DNA of 64,000 nucleotides, taken from positions 6,014,001 to 6,078,000 of the forward strand of contig JAKSXM010000107.1 of assembly GCA_022575985.1 (NCBI GenBank), given 5' to 3'. The translations under genes were made by a program, and so were the position numbers. The DNA is from Anagrus nilaparvatae. Taxonomy: Eukaryota; Arthropoda; Insecta; Hymenoptera; Mymaridae. This document shows, piece after piece, positions 13,318 to 22,800 of the stretch (the stretch's first letter is position 1; the number at the start of each line of letters is the position of its first letter). The notes below the pieces were generated by a model that saw only the letters and a program-made list of their open reading frames with translations, was not told where the DNA came from and did not search any database.

Positions 13318-13363
13318 TATTTATAGTCTTTGGAAGTATTTAAATTCTTTTAAATGAACCAAT
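13318..13363 (-). promoter_or_regulatory. TATA and CCAAT boxes of gene A
   Basis: On the minus strand TATAAATA is at 13318-13325 and ATTGG (inverted CCAAT) at 13359-13363. The TATA box is about 57 bp before the chosen ATG. Spacing matches the promoters of C, D, E and F. Confidence 0.6.
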
Positions 13364-13958
13364 AAAAAAAAGGATTTAATTTTCTTTAAAATTTTTAGAT
13401 GCGTAGAAATGTAAAAGGAGCCTTTGTTAGCGCAAAGACTTAAGCTGTGAGGATTAAAATCCGGAGTGGGGATGTTGATTATCTTTTTAGAAATATTTAA
13501 ATATTTTTTTTGTTGTTCTTTTCAATTTGTTTTATAATTATTCAAGTCTTAAAAAAAAAGTTCTAGCCGAATTTAATACATTTTTGAGTTTTTGTAAACT
13601 GAAAAAAAATTCGGTTATTGTAAATGGCCTTCGGACAACCTGCGAAGTGAACAAAAATATTTGTATACACTCCGTGGATGATACGTATTTGGGCTTTAAA
13701 CTTCCTAACAGTATAAATCTAAATGGTTTCAAAAGGTAGTCCATGAAAAATTTGCCCCTCTCCCCCTTTGAATGCACACGATTATGTTTTTATGTTTCAA
13801 ATTTCAAACAAAATCATCAATTTTCTTTGAATCAAAATTTTTAGATTTATACTATGGTTTAAGATATTTAGGCCAATTTCTTACTCGCACATGAATTCGA
13901 TGACATTAAAAGTTACATTCATGAAAAAAAAAGGAATCAGATCATTTTTATCGCAATC
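13364..13958. other. spacer between gene A promoter and orphan stem-loop
   Basis: A 70-codon plus-strand frame (13527-13739) has no recognisable domain. By position this is where a divergent histone partner of gene A would have been, but no histone-like residues were found. Confidence 0.45.
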
Positions 13959-13974
13959 GGCCCTTTTCAGGGCC
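13959..13974 (+). promoter_or_regulatory. orphan histone-type 3' stem-loop
   Basis: GGCCCTTTTCAGGGCC on the plus strand with no recognisable gene upstream on that strand. Its 5' flank (CAGATCATTTTTATCGCAA) is shared with the orphan loop at 18683. Confidence 0.75.
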
Positions 13975-14359
13975 ATAAATTTTTTCAAACCTAATTTTTA
14001 TACTACTTATACACCAAGAATATCTTAAAAATGGTGCTATTTTATTTTATTTTTTTAAATATTTTTCTAAGTAAAAACCAATTATTCAATTTGCTCAAAG
14101 AGTTTAAATGGAACAGAAATTTGCATGCAAGAGCTAAATCTATAATTTATCCTTTGGTTAATAATTAATTGTAGAGTATCAATTACTATCAATTCTTGAA
14201 TAACCTTAGTATGAGTATCTTTAGATAAACCACGAATTGACAACCTCTTGATCATAATATGCTCTTGGCAGTATCAACAACGGACATACTTTATATAAAT
14301 AATATAAAGTATATTCGTTCATAGTATGCTTTGTTGAAATTACGTTAGATAAAATTGGT

Positions 14360-14375
14360 GGCCCTGAAAAGGGCC
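14360..14375 (-). promoter_or_regulatory. histone-type 3' stem-loop of gene B relic
   Basis: GGCCCTTTTCAGGGCC on the minus strand, 48 nt after the stop codon of the broken gene B. The auxiliary hairpin is at 14397-14416. Confidence 0.8.
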
Positions 14376-14423
14376 GTTTGCTATAAAATGTAACTAACTT
14401 GATATTTCAATCAAGTCTAACAG

Positions 14424-14977
14424 TTAAATTATGGTACAGTGTTTAATCTTCGCTTTGTAGTACCATAGTTTACGGCATACTTGTTTTTGAATCTCCTTGG
14501 ACCACTCCTTGGACATGTGTTTGCCATAATTTTTGAAATTGTCTACGAATTCTTGTGTAACAAGTTTCCTCAGCTGTTTAACGTTTACTAAATGTTCATT
14601 TTCATTTTCAATGTTACTTTTCATCCACGGAGCATCGTTTTTCCACACAATGTCAATTAGCCTTACCAGCAAATTACTCAAAGTTCGTTTGCCGCTTTCA
14701 TAAGCATTGTTCGATGAATTTATTTGCGTGTCTAAGGAGCAAAAATTAAATAATTCAATTTATTTATACATTCAAACAGAAATCGTACTAAAAAGACTTT
14801 AGTATGAAACATCATAACTAATATTTTCGACACATATCTATGAAGTTCCCAACATAATTCATGAAAATCATCAGAATAGTCAGATGAAAATATCATGTAT
14901 TCTATCGTCTCCAGAGAATATCTGATATCCTCAATAATCAAAGAAATTTCTTCTGGAATGCCAACTGTTCCATTCAT
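14424..14977 (-). pseudogene. CaaX family gene B, internal deletion
   Basis: The N-terminal part (from ATG at 14975-14977, MNGTVGIPEE...) aligns with C and A up to the LIFAP stretch, where a TAG stop follows at about 14732. The downstream part (to 14424) resumes in another frame around residue 140 of the family and runs to HCTII and stop. Roughly 50 codons are missing between the two halves. The tail also carries a short in-frame duplication (SKEWSKE). Promoter (TATAAATA, 15038-15045), auxiliary hairpin and 3' stem-loop are kept. Recent inactivation is likely; a shortened product cannot be excluded. Confidence 0.75.
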
Positions 14978-15037
14978 GATCAATATTTGACAACTTTAAC
15001 GACTGTACTGAGTTTTTTTATTTTTGAGTACTGTCAA

Positions 15038-15045
15038 TATTTATA
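15038..15045 (-). promoter_or_regulatory. TATA box of gene B relic
   Basis: TATAAATA on the minus strand about 60 bp before the B start codon. The CCAAT position is degenerate (CTAAT). Confidence 0.5.
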
Positions 15046-15140
15046 ACCCTAAGAGATTTTAAAATAATATAAAATAAACTAATCAACAAAAGATTTCATT
15101 TTATTTAGAATTTTTAAATGCAGCATGGGTAGGAGACTGG

Positions 15141-15732
15141 AGTAAAATTCGACATGTGAATGTCTTTTAGTGTGATGGTTACTCGTTTAGCGTGAATGGT
15201 GCAAAGATTGGTGGAGTAAAATTCGACATGTGAATGTCTTTTGGCATGATGGTTACTCGTTTAGCGTGAATGGTGCAAGGATTGGTAGAGTAAAATTCGA
15301 CATGTGAATGTCTTTTGGCCTGATGGTTACTCGTTTAGCGTGAATGGTGCAAGGATTGGTAGAGTAAAATTCGACATGTGAATGTCTTTTGGCCTGATGG
15401 TTACTCGTTTAGCGTGAATGGTGCAAAGATTGGTGGATTAAAATTCGACATGTGAATGTCTTTTGGCATGATGGTTACTCGTTTAGCGTGAATGGTGCAA
15501 AGATTGGTGGAGTAAAATTCGACATGTGAATGTCTTTTGGCATGATGGTTACTCGTTTAGCGTGAATGGTGCAAAGATTGGTGGATTAAAATTCGACATG
15601 TGAATGTCTTTTGGCATGATGGTTACTCGTTTAGCGTGAATGGTGCAAAGATTAGTGGAGTAAAATTCGACATGTGAATGTCTTTTGGCAAGATGGTTAT
15701 ACGTTTAGCGTGAATGGCGCAAAGATTGGTAT
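15141..15732 (-). repeat. 74-bp x 8 tandem array from histone H3 C-terminal codons
   Basis: Eight units of exactly 74 bp, starting at 15141, 15215, 15289, 15363, 15437, 15511, 15585 and 15659. On the minus strand each unit contains the H3 codons for [13 protein letters not shown] followed by a non-H3 stretch (HMSNFTP). The unit length is not a multiple of three, so the array cannot be read as one continuous frame. The rightmost unit joins a recognisable H3 body, which marks the array as an expansion of the end of that gene. Confidence 0.9.
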
Positions 15733-16010
15733 CTTCAAAAAGACCAACAAGGTAAGCTTCGCTAGCTTCTTGAAAAGCCACGACAGCTGAGCTTTCGAAA
15801 CGTAAGTAAGTTTTGAAATCTTGAGCGATTTTTCTGACTAAGCATTGAAATGGTAATTTTCTGATTAACAATTCTGTACTTTTTTGATAACGACGGATTT
15901 CTCCAAAAGCAACCATTCCAATACTGTAACAATGAGGTTTTTTTACTCCACCAGTTGCAGGGGCACTCTTACGTGCTTTGGTTGCCAATATTGTTTTCGT
16001 GGGGCTTTGC
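15659..16010 (-). pseudogene. degenerate histone H3 relic
   Basis: Minus-strand translation shows H3 from about residue 13 to residue 124 with many substitutions (for example [12 protein letters not shown] in place of [12 protein letters not shown]) and a frameshift near residue 19. After KDI the frame continues into array sequence rather than the H3 end [11 protein letters not shown]. One of the two adjacent Ala codons in ATKAARKS is deleted, a change shared with the 98-bp arrays elsewhere. It lies upstream of gene B on the same strand. An open frame of about 120 codons survives but does not encode a functional nucleosomal H3. Confidence 0.8.
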
Positions 16011-16411
16011 TTTTTTTTCTTTTTAGGTTTGGGAGTTTCCTCCCTAGTTTTCTACTGCGGGGCCTTACATTATTAATTGTATAACTGAGATTTTTGTCAA
16101 ACTCCTTGGGACTAAAGTGAAAATTATAATTTTTAATTAGCAAATTTGCATATAATTTTTATAACTTTAAGGAGTTACTTATGGAGACACAAACGGTATC
16201 GCTGTTTATCTCCCCTTTTAAATTTTATTTTAGAACAGTTTGTATCTCGCATAATAAATTACATAGTTTTGCGAATTTTATAAAATTCGCCCATAATTAA
16301 GATACGCGAAAAAAGTAAATAAAACATGGAAGCTTCATTTTTATCCACGTGACGTAAAAGTGAGAAAGAGGCAAGTAGATAATTTTGATACGCACACGTT
16401 ATATCGCAAAC
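16011..16411. other. spacer before orphan stem-loop
   Basis: No gene seen. Homologous in inverted orientation to the sequence right of gene F; the left edge of the inverted duplication is near 16270. Confidence 0.5.
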
Positions 16412-16427
16412 GGCCCTTTTCAGGGCC
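16412..16427 (+). promoter_or_regulatory. orphan histone-type 3' stem-loop
   Basis: GGCCCTTTTCAGGGCC on the plus strand without an upstream gene. Counterpart of 42494-42509 in the inverted duplicate. Confidence 0.75.
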
Positions 16428-16839
16428 ATATTATTTTGATTCGAAGTAAAATGAATTATTTGGTCGCTAATTATGAATTGCAGGGTCTCAATGGTTAAAA
16501 TTGAATAAAACAATGGTAAATAATTAGCAACATAAAATAATTAGCGAGTATATCTAAAATAATTAGCTTTTAAAATTTTAAATCAAAATAAAGAAAATGT
16601 TAAAAGATAATTTTTTAATAAATTCTAATTTATTAAAATATGAATCCATGCTCATGTAGTATTTTTGTTGTAATGTAATTTACAGAAATATTAAAAAAAA
16701 GAAATAAATTTTAATAATCACAAATTATTTTATGTGCAAAGAGGTTCAAATTTTTGGAATAGAGAAGATGTTTGCAAGTTGAGTACCTCAAGATTCCGTT
16801 GATCGTATGATTTTGTTGAAATAAGTTGAATATTATGTT

Positions 16840-16855
16840 GGCCCTGAAAAGGGCC
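16840..16855 (-). promoter_or_regulatory. histone-type 3' stem-loop of gene C
   Basis: GGCCCTTTTCAGGGCC on the minus strand, 48 nt after the gene C stop. The auxiliary hairpin ACTTGAT/ATCAAGT is at 16877-16896. Confidence 0.85.
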
Positions 16856-16903
16856 GATTGGTATAAAATTTAACTAACTTGATATTTTAATCAAGTGCAA
16901 CAG

Positions 16904-17560
16904 TTAAATTATGGCACAGTGTTTTTTGTTTGCTTTGTACCACCGTTTACCATAAACTTCTTTTTGTAACTCCTTGGACATGTGATTACCGAATTTTTTG
17001 AAATTAACCATGAATTCTTGTGTAACAAGTTTTCTAAGCTGTTTAACGTTTGCTGTACGTCCTTTTTCATTTTCAATACTACTTTCCATCCATGGAGAAT
17101 CGTTGTCCCACCAAGTGTCAATTAGCCATACTAATAATTTGCTCAATATTAGTTTGCCGGTTTCATGTGCGTTGTCCAATGAATTTGTTTGCATGTTACT
17201 TTTAAAAAAACTATGCATGTCTTCGTCTGGTTTCAACATAACTTTTGCTATATTTGGTTTATGTAAAATATATTCCAAAGTATATTTGCAATAGTTATGC
17301 AGTTTGGCATTGCCATAAGAACCAAAAAGTAGAAGGTTCAATTCAGTTAAACATTCAAATAGAAATCGTACTAAAAATACTTGAGTATCAGACATCAAAA
17401 CTATTATTTTCATCAAATTTCCACAAAATACCCAACGTAATTTATGAAAATTATTAGAATAAGCAGATGAAAGTATCATGTATTCTTCCGATTCTAGAGA
17501 GTATCTGACATTTTCAATCATCAAAGAAATTCTTTCTGGAATGTCAACTCTACGATTCAT
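16904..17560 (-). CDS. CaaX-box protein with histone-type 3' end (gene C)
   Basis: Intact, intronless frame of 218 codons starting MNRRVDIPERIS. It shares with A and D the VRYS motif (about residue 20), FCGNLMKIIVLMSDTQVFLV (about 45-64), FLFECLTEL, a VMLKPDED block, LLVWLIDTWWD, LRKLVTQEFM and a basic end KANKKHCAII. CAII fits a CaaX box, so prenylation and membrane targeting through lipid plus basic residues are inferred. No known domain is recognised. Composition suggests a mainly helical protein; no signal peptide or clear transmembrane segment. A degenerate H3 relic lies directly upstream on the same strand. The frameshifted duplicate F at 41.4 kb is very similar. Confidence 0.8.
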   Translation of the reverse strand: MNRRVDIPERISLMIENVRYSLESEEYMILSSAYSNNFHKLRWVFCGNLMKIIVLMSDTQVFLVRFLFECLTELNLLLFGSYGNAKLHNYCKYTLEYILHKPNIAKVMLKPDEDMHSFFKSNMQTNSLDNAHETGKLILSKLLVWLIDTWWDNDSPWMESSIENEKGRTANVKQLRKLVTQEFMVNFKKFGNHMSKELQKEVYGKRWYKANKKHCAII

Positions 17561-17595
17561 GATGAATATTTGACAGTTTTAGTTTTTAGTACTTA

Positions 17596-17641
17596 TATTT
17601 ATAACCCTGAGAGATTTTAAAATGATTTAAAATAAACCAAT
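17596..17641 (-). promoter_or_regulatory. TATA and CCAAT boxes of gene C
   Basis: TATAAATA at 17596-17603 and ATTGG at 17637-17641 on the minus strand. The same arrangement precedes D, E and F, which supports a short leader and histone-like transcription. Confidence 0.6.
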
Positions 17642-17719
17642 CAACAAAAGGTTTATTTAGAATTTCTAAATGCAGAGCGGGTGGGAGACTGGTGGCAGAA
17701 ACCTGTTCGTGTAAACTAG

Positions 17720-18214
17720 ACTAAGCGTTGAAAAGGCAATTATCTTAACTTTTGGTAACAACTGCCTTCGCGTTTCTCTAAATAGGTACGAGTCTGGCCT
17801 GTAACGAAAAATTTTTTCAATTTCACCAGTTGCAGGGGCACTTTTACGAGCCTTGGTTGCCAGTTGTTTTCGTGGGACTTTGCTCGAGGCCTTGCCTTAT
17901 TAATTGTAACTGAGATTTTTTCACCAGTTGTAGGGGCACTCTTACGAGCCTCGGTCTCCAGTTGTTTTCGTGGGGCTTTGCCCGTGGCCTTGCCTTATTA
18001 ATTGTAACTGAGATTTTTTCACCAGTTGCAGGGGCACTCTTACGAGCCTCGGTCTCCAGTTGTCTTCGTGGGGCTTTGCCCGAAACCTTCCCTTATTAAT
18101 TGTAACTGAGATTTTTTCACCAGTTGCAGGGGCACTCTTACGAGCCTCTGTCTCCAGTTGATTTCGTGGGGCTTTGCCTTAATATTTGTAACTGAGATTT
18201 TTGTCGATCTACTA
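17720..18214 (-). repeat. H3 relic with 98-bp x 4 tail array
   Basis: 17720-17822 resembles the middle of H3 (REIRRYQKS to KLPFQRLVR) in degenerate form on the minus strand. Four 98-bp units follow, starting at 17823, 17921, 18019 and 18117. Each carries the H3 tail codons for [20 protein letters not shown] plus a spacer with TTAATTGTAACTGAGA. One Ala of ATKAARKS is missing, as in the relic at 15.9 kb. 98 is not a multiple of three, so no long frame is kept. Confidence 0.85.
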
Positions 18215-18316
18215 GGGTTTGGAATCCAAAGTATAATCTTTAATTAATTAGCAACCTTGCACATAACTTTTAGGAGTTAATAATTGCTAACCTTATTTTT
18301 TCCATTTTTTCTAATC

Positions 18317-18332
18317 GGCCTTTTTCAGGGCC
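18317..18332 (+). promoter_or_regulatory. orphan histone-type stem-loop variant
   Basis: GGCCTTTTTCAGGGCC on the plus strand: one C-to-T change turns a stem pair into a G-U wobble, so the hairpin can still form. No gene upstream. Counterpart of 40494-40509. Confidence 0.65.
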
Positions 18333-18682
18333 ATCTTTTTTATTTGAGTGAAAATAAAATGTATTAATTGGTCGCTAAATATAAATTTCAGGATTTCAAA
18401 GATTAAAAATTAGTATTAAACTCTCAATTTTTCAAAAACAACCCGATAAGGAGTAGGTTCTTAAAATATTTTATAAAATAACAACTTTTGGGTAGCTGCG
18501 CGTTTTTTAAATCGGTTTTTATGAATTTGGAGGTCTTGTGCTTAAGTATACTTACTTATAAAGCTAAATTAAATTTTACAAATTTGATAAAATAATGAGC
18601 TGTAAAAAGGTATGCAAAAACTTAAGAAAAAAAATTACGTCTTTTGTGAAAAGGAGGCAAGCAGATCATTTTTATCGCAAAC

Positions 18683-18698
18683 GGCCCTTTTCAGGGCC
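18683..18698 (+). promoter_or_regulatory. orphan histone-type 3' stem-loop
   Basis: GGCCCTTTTCAGGGCC on the plus strand, converging on the gene D stem-loop 122 bp away. The 350 bp upstream contain no gene. Counterparts are at 40128 and 42782. Confidence 0.7.
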
Positions 18699-18820
18699 AT
18701 CTGTGTTACCAATCGACTTTTTTCATCGTAATAGAGAAGCTGCAAGCCTCCAGAATTAAGTATCTCTCTCGGTATCGTTGGTAGTATGATTTTGTTAAAA
18801 TTACGTTATAAAAATTTGTT

Positions 18821-18836
18821 GGCCCTGAAAAGGGCC
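18821..18836 (-). promoter_or_regulatory. histone-type 3' stem-loop of gene D
   Basis: GGCCCTTTTCAGGGCC on the minus strand, 48 nt after the stop of D; auxiliary hairpin at 18858-18877. Confidence 0.85.
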
Positions 18837-18884
18837 GATTGGTATAAAATTTAACTAACTTGATATTTCAATCAAGTGTAACAG

Positions 18885-19547
18885 TTAAATAATGGTACAG
18901 TTTTTCTTGTACGCTTTGTACCATGGTTTGGTAATAACTTCTTCTTGCATCTCCTTGGACATGTGTTTCCCGTACTTCTTAAAGTTTGTCATGAATTTTT
19001 GGGTCACCAGTTTCCTCAGCTTCTTAACGTTCACTTGACCTTTTTCATTTTCAACGTAACTTCTCATCCATGGAGATTCTTTGTCCCACCAAGTGTCAAT
19101 CAGCCACACAAGTAATTTACTTACTATTAATTTGCCGTCTTTAAGTGCATTGCCTGATGATTTAGTTCGCATGTTGCTCCCAAAAAAATTGTGCATATTT
19201 TTATCTGAATTCAACATAACCTTTTCCATTCTTGGCTTTTGCAAAATAGAATTCAAAGTAATTTTATAGTAGTTATGGAGTTTTATATGATAAGCTTCAA
19301 TAGAAGGATGATCCGAAATTGAAAAATCCAATTCAGTCAAACATTCAAATAGAAATTGTACCAAAAAAACTTGAGTGTCAGACATCAAAACAATTGTTTT
19401 CATTAAATTTCCACAAAATACTCGTTGAAACCTTTGGAAATTGATGTAATAACCATTTGTAAGCGTATAATATTCTGGCGTCCTGGAGTATCTGACATGT
19501 TCAAACAAGGAAGGATCTTCTGCTAGCTTTTGAATTGCACGATGCAT
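18885..19547 (-). CDS. CaaX-box protein with histone-type 3' end (gene D)
   Basis: Intact, intronless frame of 220 codons starting MHRAIQKLAEDP. The N-terminus differs from A-C (VRYSRTPEYY), while the core FCGNLMKTIVLMSDTQVFLV, LLVWLIDTWWD, LRKLVTQKFM, GKHMSKE and the basic CaaX tail KAYKKNCTII are conserved. Function unknown; prenylated, probably membrane-bound product inferred. Its duplicate E at 39.3 kb is nearly identical but has lost the CaaX end through a 10-nt deletion, so D is the only intact copy of this subtype here. Confidence 0.8.
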   Translation of the reverse strand: MHRAIQKLAEDPSLFEHVRYSRTPEYYTLTNGYYINFQRFQRVFCGNLMKTIVLMSDTQVFLVQFLFECLTELDFSISDHPSIEAYHIKLHNYYKITLNSILQKPRMEKVMLNSDKNMHNFFGSNMRTKSSGNALKDGKLIVSKLLVWLIDTWWDKESPWMRSYVENEKGQVNVKKLRKLVTQKFMTNFKKYGKHMSKEMQEEVITKPWYKAYKKNCTII

Positions 19548-19599
19548 GATGAATTTTCAACGATTTCAAATCCTACTGGATTATAAATTTCAGTTCTTA

Positions 19600-19645
19600 T
19601 ATTTATAACCCGCAGAGGTCTCAAGCATTTAAAACAAGAACCAAT
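19600..19645 (-). promoter_or_regulatory. TATA and CCAAT boxes of gene D
   Basis: TATAAATA at 19600-19607 and ATTGG at 19641-19645 on the minus strand, about 53 and 94 bp before the ATG. Confidence 0.6.
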
Positions 19646-19699
19646 CAAAAAGAAGGTTTTTTTTAAAAATTTTTAGTTGCAGCGCAGCATGAATAGTGC

Positions 19700-19870
19700 A
19701 GCGGCGAAGACCGTAATTAATATTTTTTTTCTTCTCAGCAGCAAGAAATCACGTGTTTCCCGGCCACGGCGTGATTATAAAACAAGCGTTTTATAACCAC
19801 TGATGAAAAAAAATTATGTTTTGCTCTCGGCCATAAAAAAAGAATGTCCCAGATCGCAAAGTAAAATAGA
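19700..19870. repeat. relic of GC-rich foldback element
   Basis: Contains CACGTGTTTCCCGGCCAC and a CTCGGCCATAAAAAAAGAATG stretch that match the foldback element at 36327-36752. It sits at the outer edge of the inverted duplication. Confidence 0.55.
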
Positions 19871-22800
19871 ATATCCTTTAACACCATAAATCTCGTCATA
19901 AATTCACTGTTAGGTTGAATGAATTTTGCTTAAATTTTCAAGTAATTTGCAGTGATCCGAGTAACCCGATAGTGTCAATAAAGTTCTTTAACTAGAATTA
20001 ACCTCTAAAAACAAAAATGACCACCAAAATCCAGAAGCAGGAAGTTAAAAATTATATTGAATTTAGTCAGCCATAACAAAAATGAAGCCAAAATTTTCAG
20101 CATGAAATAATCCAAGAAATGCTAAACTTTTTTAAAGATTTAAAACTAAACGCTGATAATAAATATCCGAATAGCAAAAAAGAAAAACAAAACTTTAAAT
20201 TTTATTAAAAAAACTTAAGTTGTCTTATCCAATACATATTAAAAACTAAATAGAAAAGAACATAAAATATATTAAAATAAAAAAAAACATGTTATTTTCA
20301 TCTGAAAAAAAGTCTAAACAAGCGAAAATACATAAAAGATTGTTTATAGAGAAACAGCCACGTAATAATAAATACTTATATATTTAGTTTTCATAACTTT
20401 TCCATCGAAATGAAAATGCAAGCGTAAACAAGAAAATAAAGGGCGCATTGAATAAAAAAGTTTCTTTCTCTTTACTTCATGAGACGATAGCACGAGATGA
20501 AATCCCAGGGAAACGCGATACTCTCTCCCTCAGCATGAGAAGATTTTTCTCGAATAAAAAGTATTCTTGACTTTTTAGAAATTGGCATCAATTTGTGGCT
20601 TTTTTATAAATTAACTAGGATCTTCCTTCTTTATTCCTTGAAGTTTAATTTTCTTCTCTGCTTTTTTTAGATTAAAAAAGGAGGTTAACCTAATTATATA
20701 TCAAAGCTTATTACCCTTTGATTGAATTGTAATTATTTAATTGAAATTAATGGATTTAAGATTTTATTTTTTAGTACTCTTTTTAATAAGAAAAATAATT
20801 ATTTTTATTTAAATAAAAACTTTTTTTGTATTTTCAACTTTTGAATTAAAACTTTTTACTTTTATCTAATTAGGGGTTGGAATTTAATTAACTGTTGCAT
20901 TTTTTACTTCCGAGGATATTCGGGACGTTGACTTTTAAGGGCGTTACTCGATTTTACGAGACAATAAAGGGAATACTTGTGTGCAATATGTTCGAGGTAT
21001 GTCGAACCTGTTTTGGGTTTGATGGCCTTTTTTTAAATTAGTCGGGTGTTCGAAATTGGAGATGACAAGTCAATTACTCGTGTTTATAGTCAAATTTTTC
21101 TTTACTTTACGTCAATTTTCAAATCTTTAAAAAATCATTGCTCTGAAAAAATCTAAAAAAAAAATTAAAATTACAATACCAAACTTTTCTATACTAAAAA
21201 TTTAATTTACGAGCTAAAAATAATGAATTAAAATTTTATAATTTTATTCCAAAATTCTTACAACAATAGAAGATAATAAAAATCTATCCAAAAAGGCAGA
21301 TGTTCTTCACACGCGTCTTAAAGAAAAGAAAAAAAAAAGTTACGTAAAAAAAATTAAATTAACATTTCAAAGATTTTTCTTAAAAAATTAAATTTACTAA
21401 GAAAAATAAAATAAAACAACAATAAAGTTAATAAAAATTAAACCAATAAAACTTTTAATAGACAAAATAATAAACGTCAAAAAAAATGCCGGTTAACAAA
21501 AGGAGATACATCTTTTGATATTACACACACACACACACACACACAAGGTTAATAATACTTAAAAATATAGTACGTCGATAAACACAATTTCATTAGCCCG
21601 TATAATTTATTGACGATATAGAATCCCTCAACTTGTTGATCTTTTGCATATACGGTTCAGAAATTGAAAACTACATTCACTTAGTTTTCATCAAACAATT
21701 TAATAATGCATACAGCAGTGTGTATTCGATACGTAGATGTAGCAGCTTCATAAATATTAACATTATAATTGAAATACTAGGTAGCTGATGTGTACATTTG
21801 ACTTACTGGATGTATGTGTGTAAAAAACTAATCAATAACTAACAAGTCTTTGTTTTATGTGGAGGTATATGAGTCGTTTCACGATAAATGAGCCGATTGA
21901 AGATTTAGTTTTTTGTTGGGGTAGATGGAGCGTGTCTGAATATCGTAAATCAAAATATTATGCTTTTTGAATAAATTATGGGCTTCGTGTATTTTAAAAG
22001 TCAATTTTTAGTACTTGAAAGAAATTCAATTTTAATAAGTACCAAATCGACACGGAACGCTTCGTATATCCAAGCATGAATATTTCATTTTTTTTGTTTG
22101 TTTTTTATTAACTTTTTTATGTACCTACCTTCCATATACCAGCAACCCAAAAAAAATTTATTATTTGTTTATTTTCGTATACCGATTATAAAATCAAGTA
22201 AATTTCTTCGCTTATATTATTTATTCAAATGTAGTAGCGCATTTACAGACATCCGCACAGATACTTCCTCTTCTATAACCTCAGGTAGCCTATAGACGAA
22301 TAATAATAAAAAAATCAATTAATATGAAATTTAAATTTTATTTCATAAAAATCTGTATGCATAAAATTAAAAAAGTTTAATATATTACGAAAAATTCAAT
22401 ACACGTGTGCATTTTAACGATCGCTTGTATTCATCACTTTCATACATAACCTATAAATTTTTTCTCACAATTTATTTTATTCATTAAATAATGATCAAAT
22501 TCTAATTTATTCTAAAAATATAAATCTCATTTTTTTGCTTTACTCATCGTAAATTCATGTATTTTTATTAATATTTATTATATGCGTTGTAATAAATTTT
22601 TAGAGGTTATGTGTGTGTAGGAAGCACCCTTATTTTATTATTACGTAAAATTTTTTCTGGATAATTTGAATAGTAAAATGAAATTATGTATTTTAGGGTT
22701 TGTGGATGATTGATATGCACACTTGTTCTATATTTTTTATGAATTATTAATTTTTGGCTAGTTTTATTGAAATTGGGCGGTCGAATCGTTTTTACAAAGA

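Larger units (their letters stand above)
16270..19780. repeat. left arm of ~3.5-kb inverted duplication
   Basis: This segment, with genes C and D, their stem-loops and an H3-tail array, recurs in reverse complement at about 39050-42622 with genes E (=D) and F (=C). Coding and non-coding parts both align with few differences. neur lies between the arms. Confidence 0.85.

Noticed and set aside
13262..13318. Longer gene A product starting MSTKRQKTQ
   Set aside because: This ATG overlaps the TATA box and the extension has no match in C, D or F, whose starts align with the Met at 13261.
15141..15732. CRISPR-like direct repeats
   Set aside because: The 74-bp units abut without variable spacers and encode H3 codons; this is a tandem array in an insect genome.
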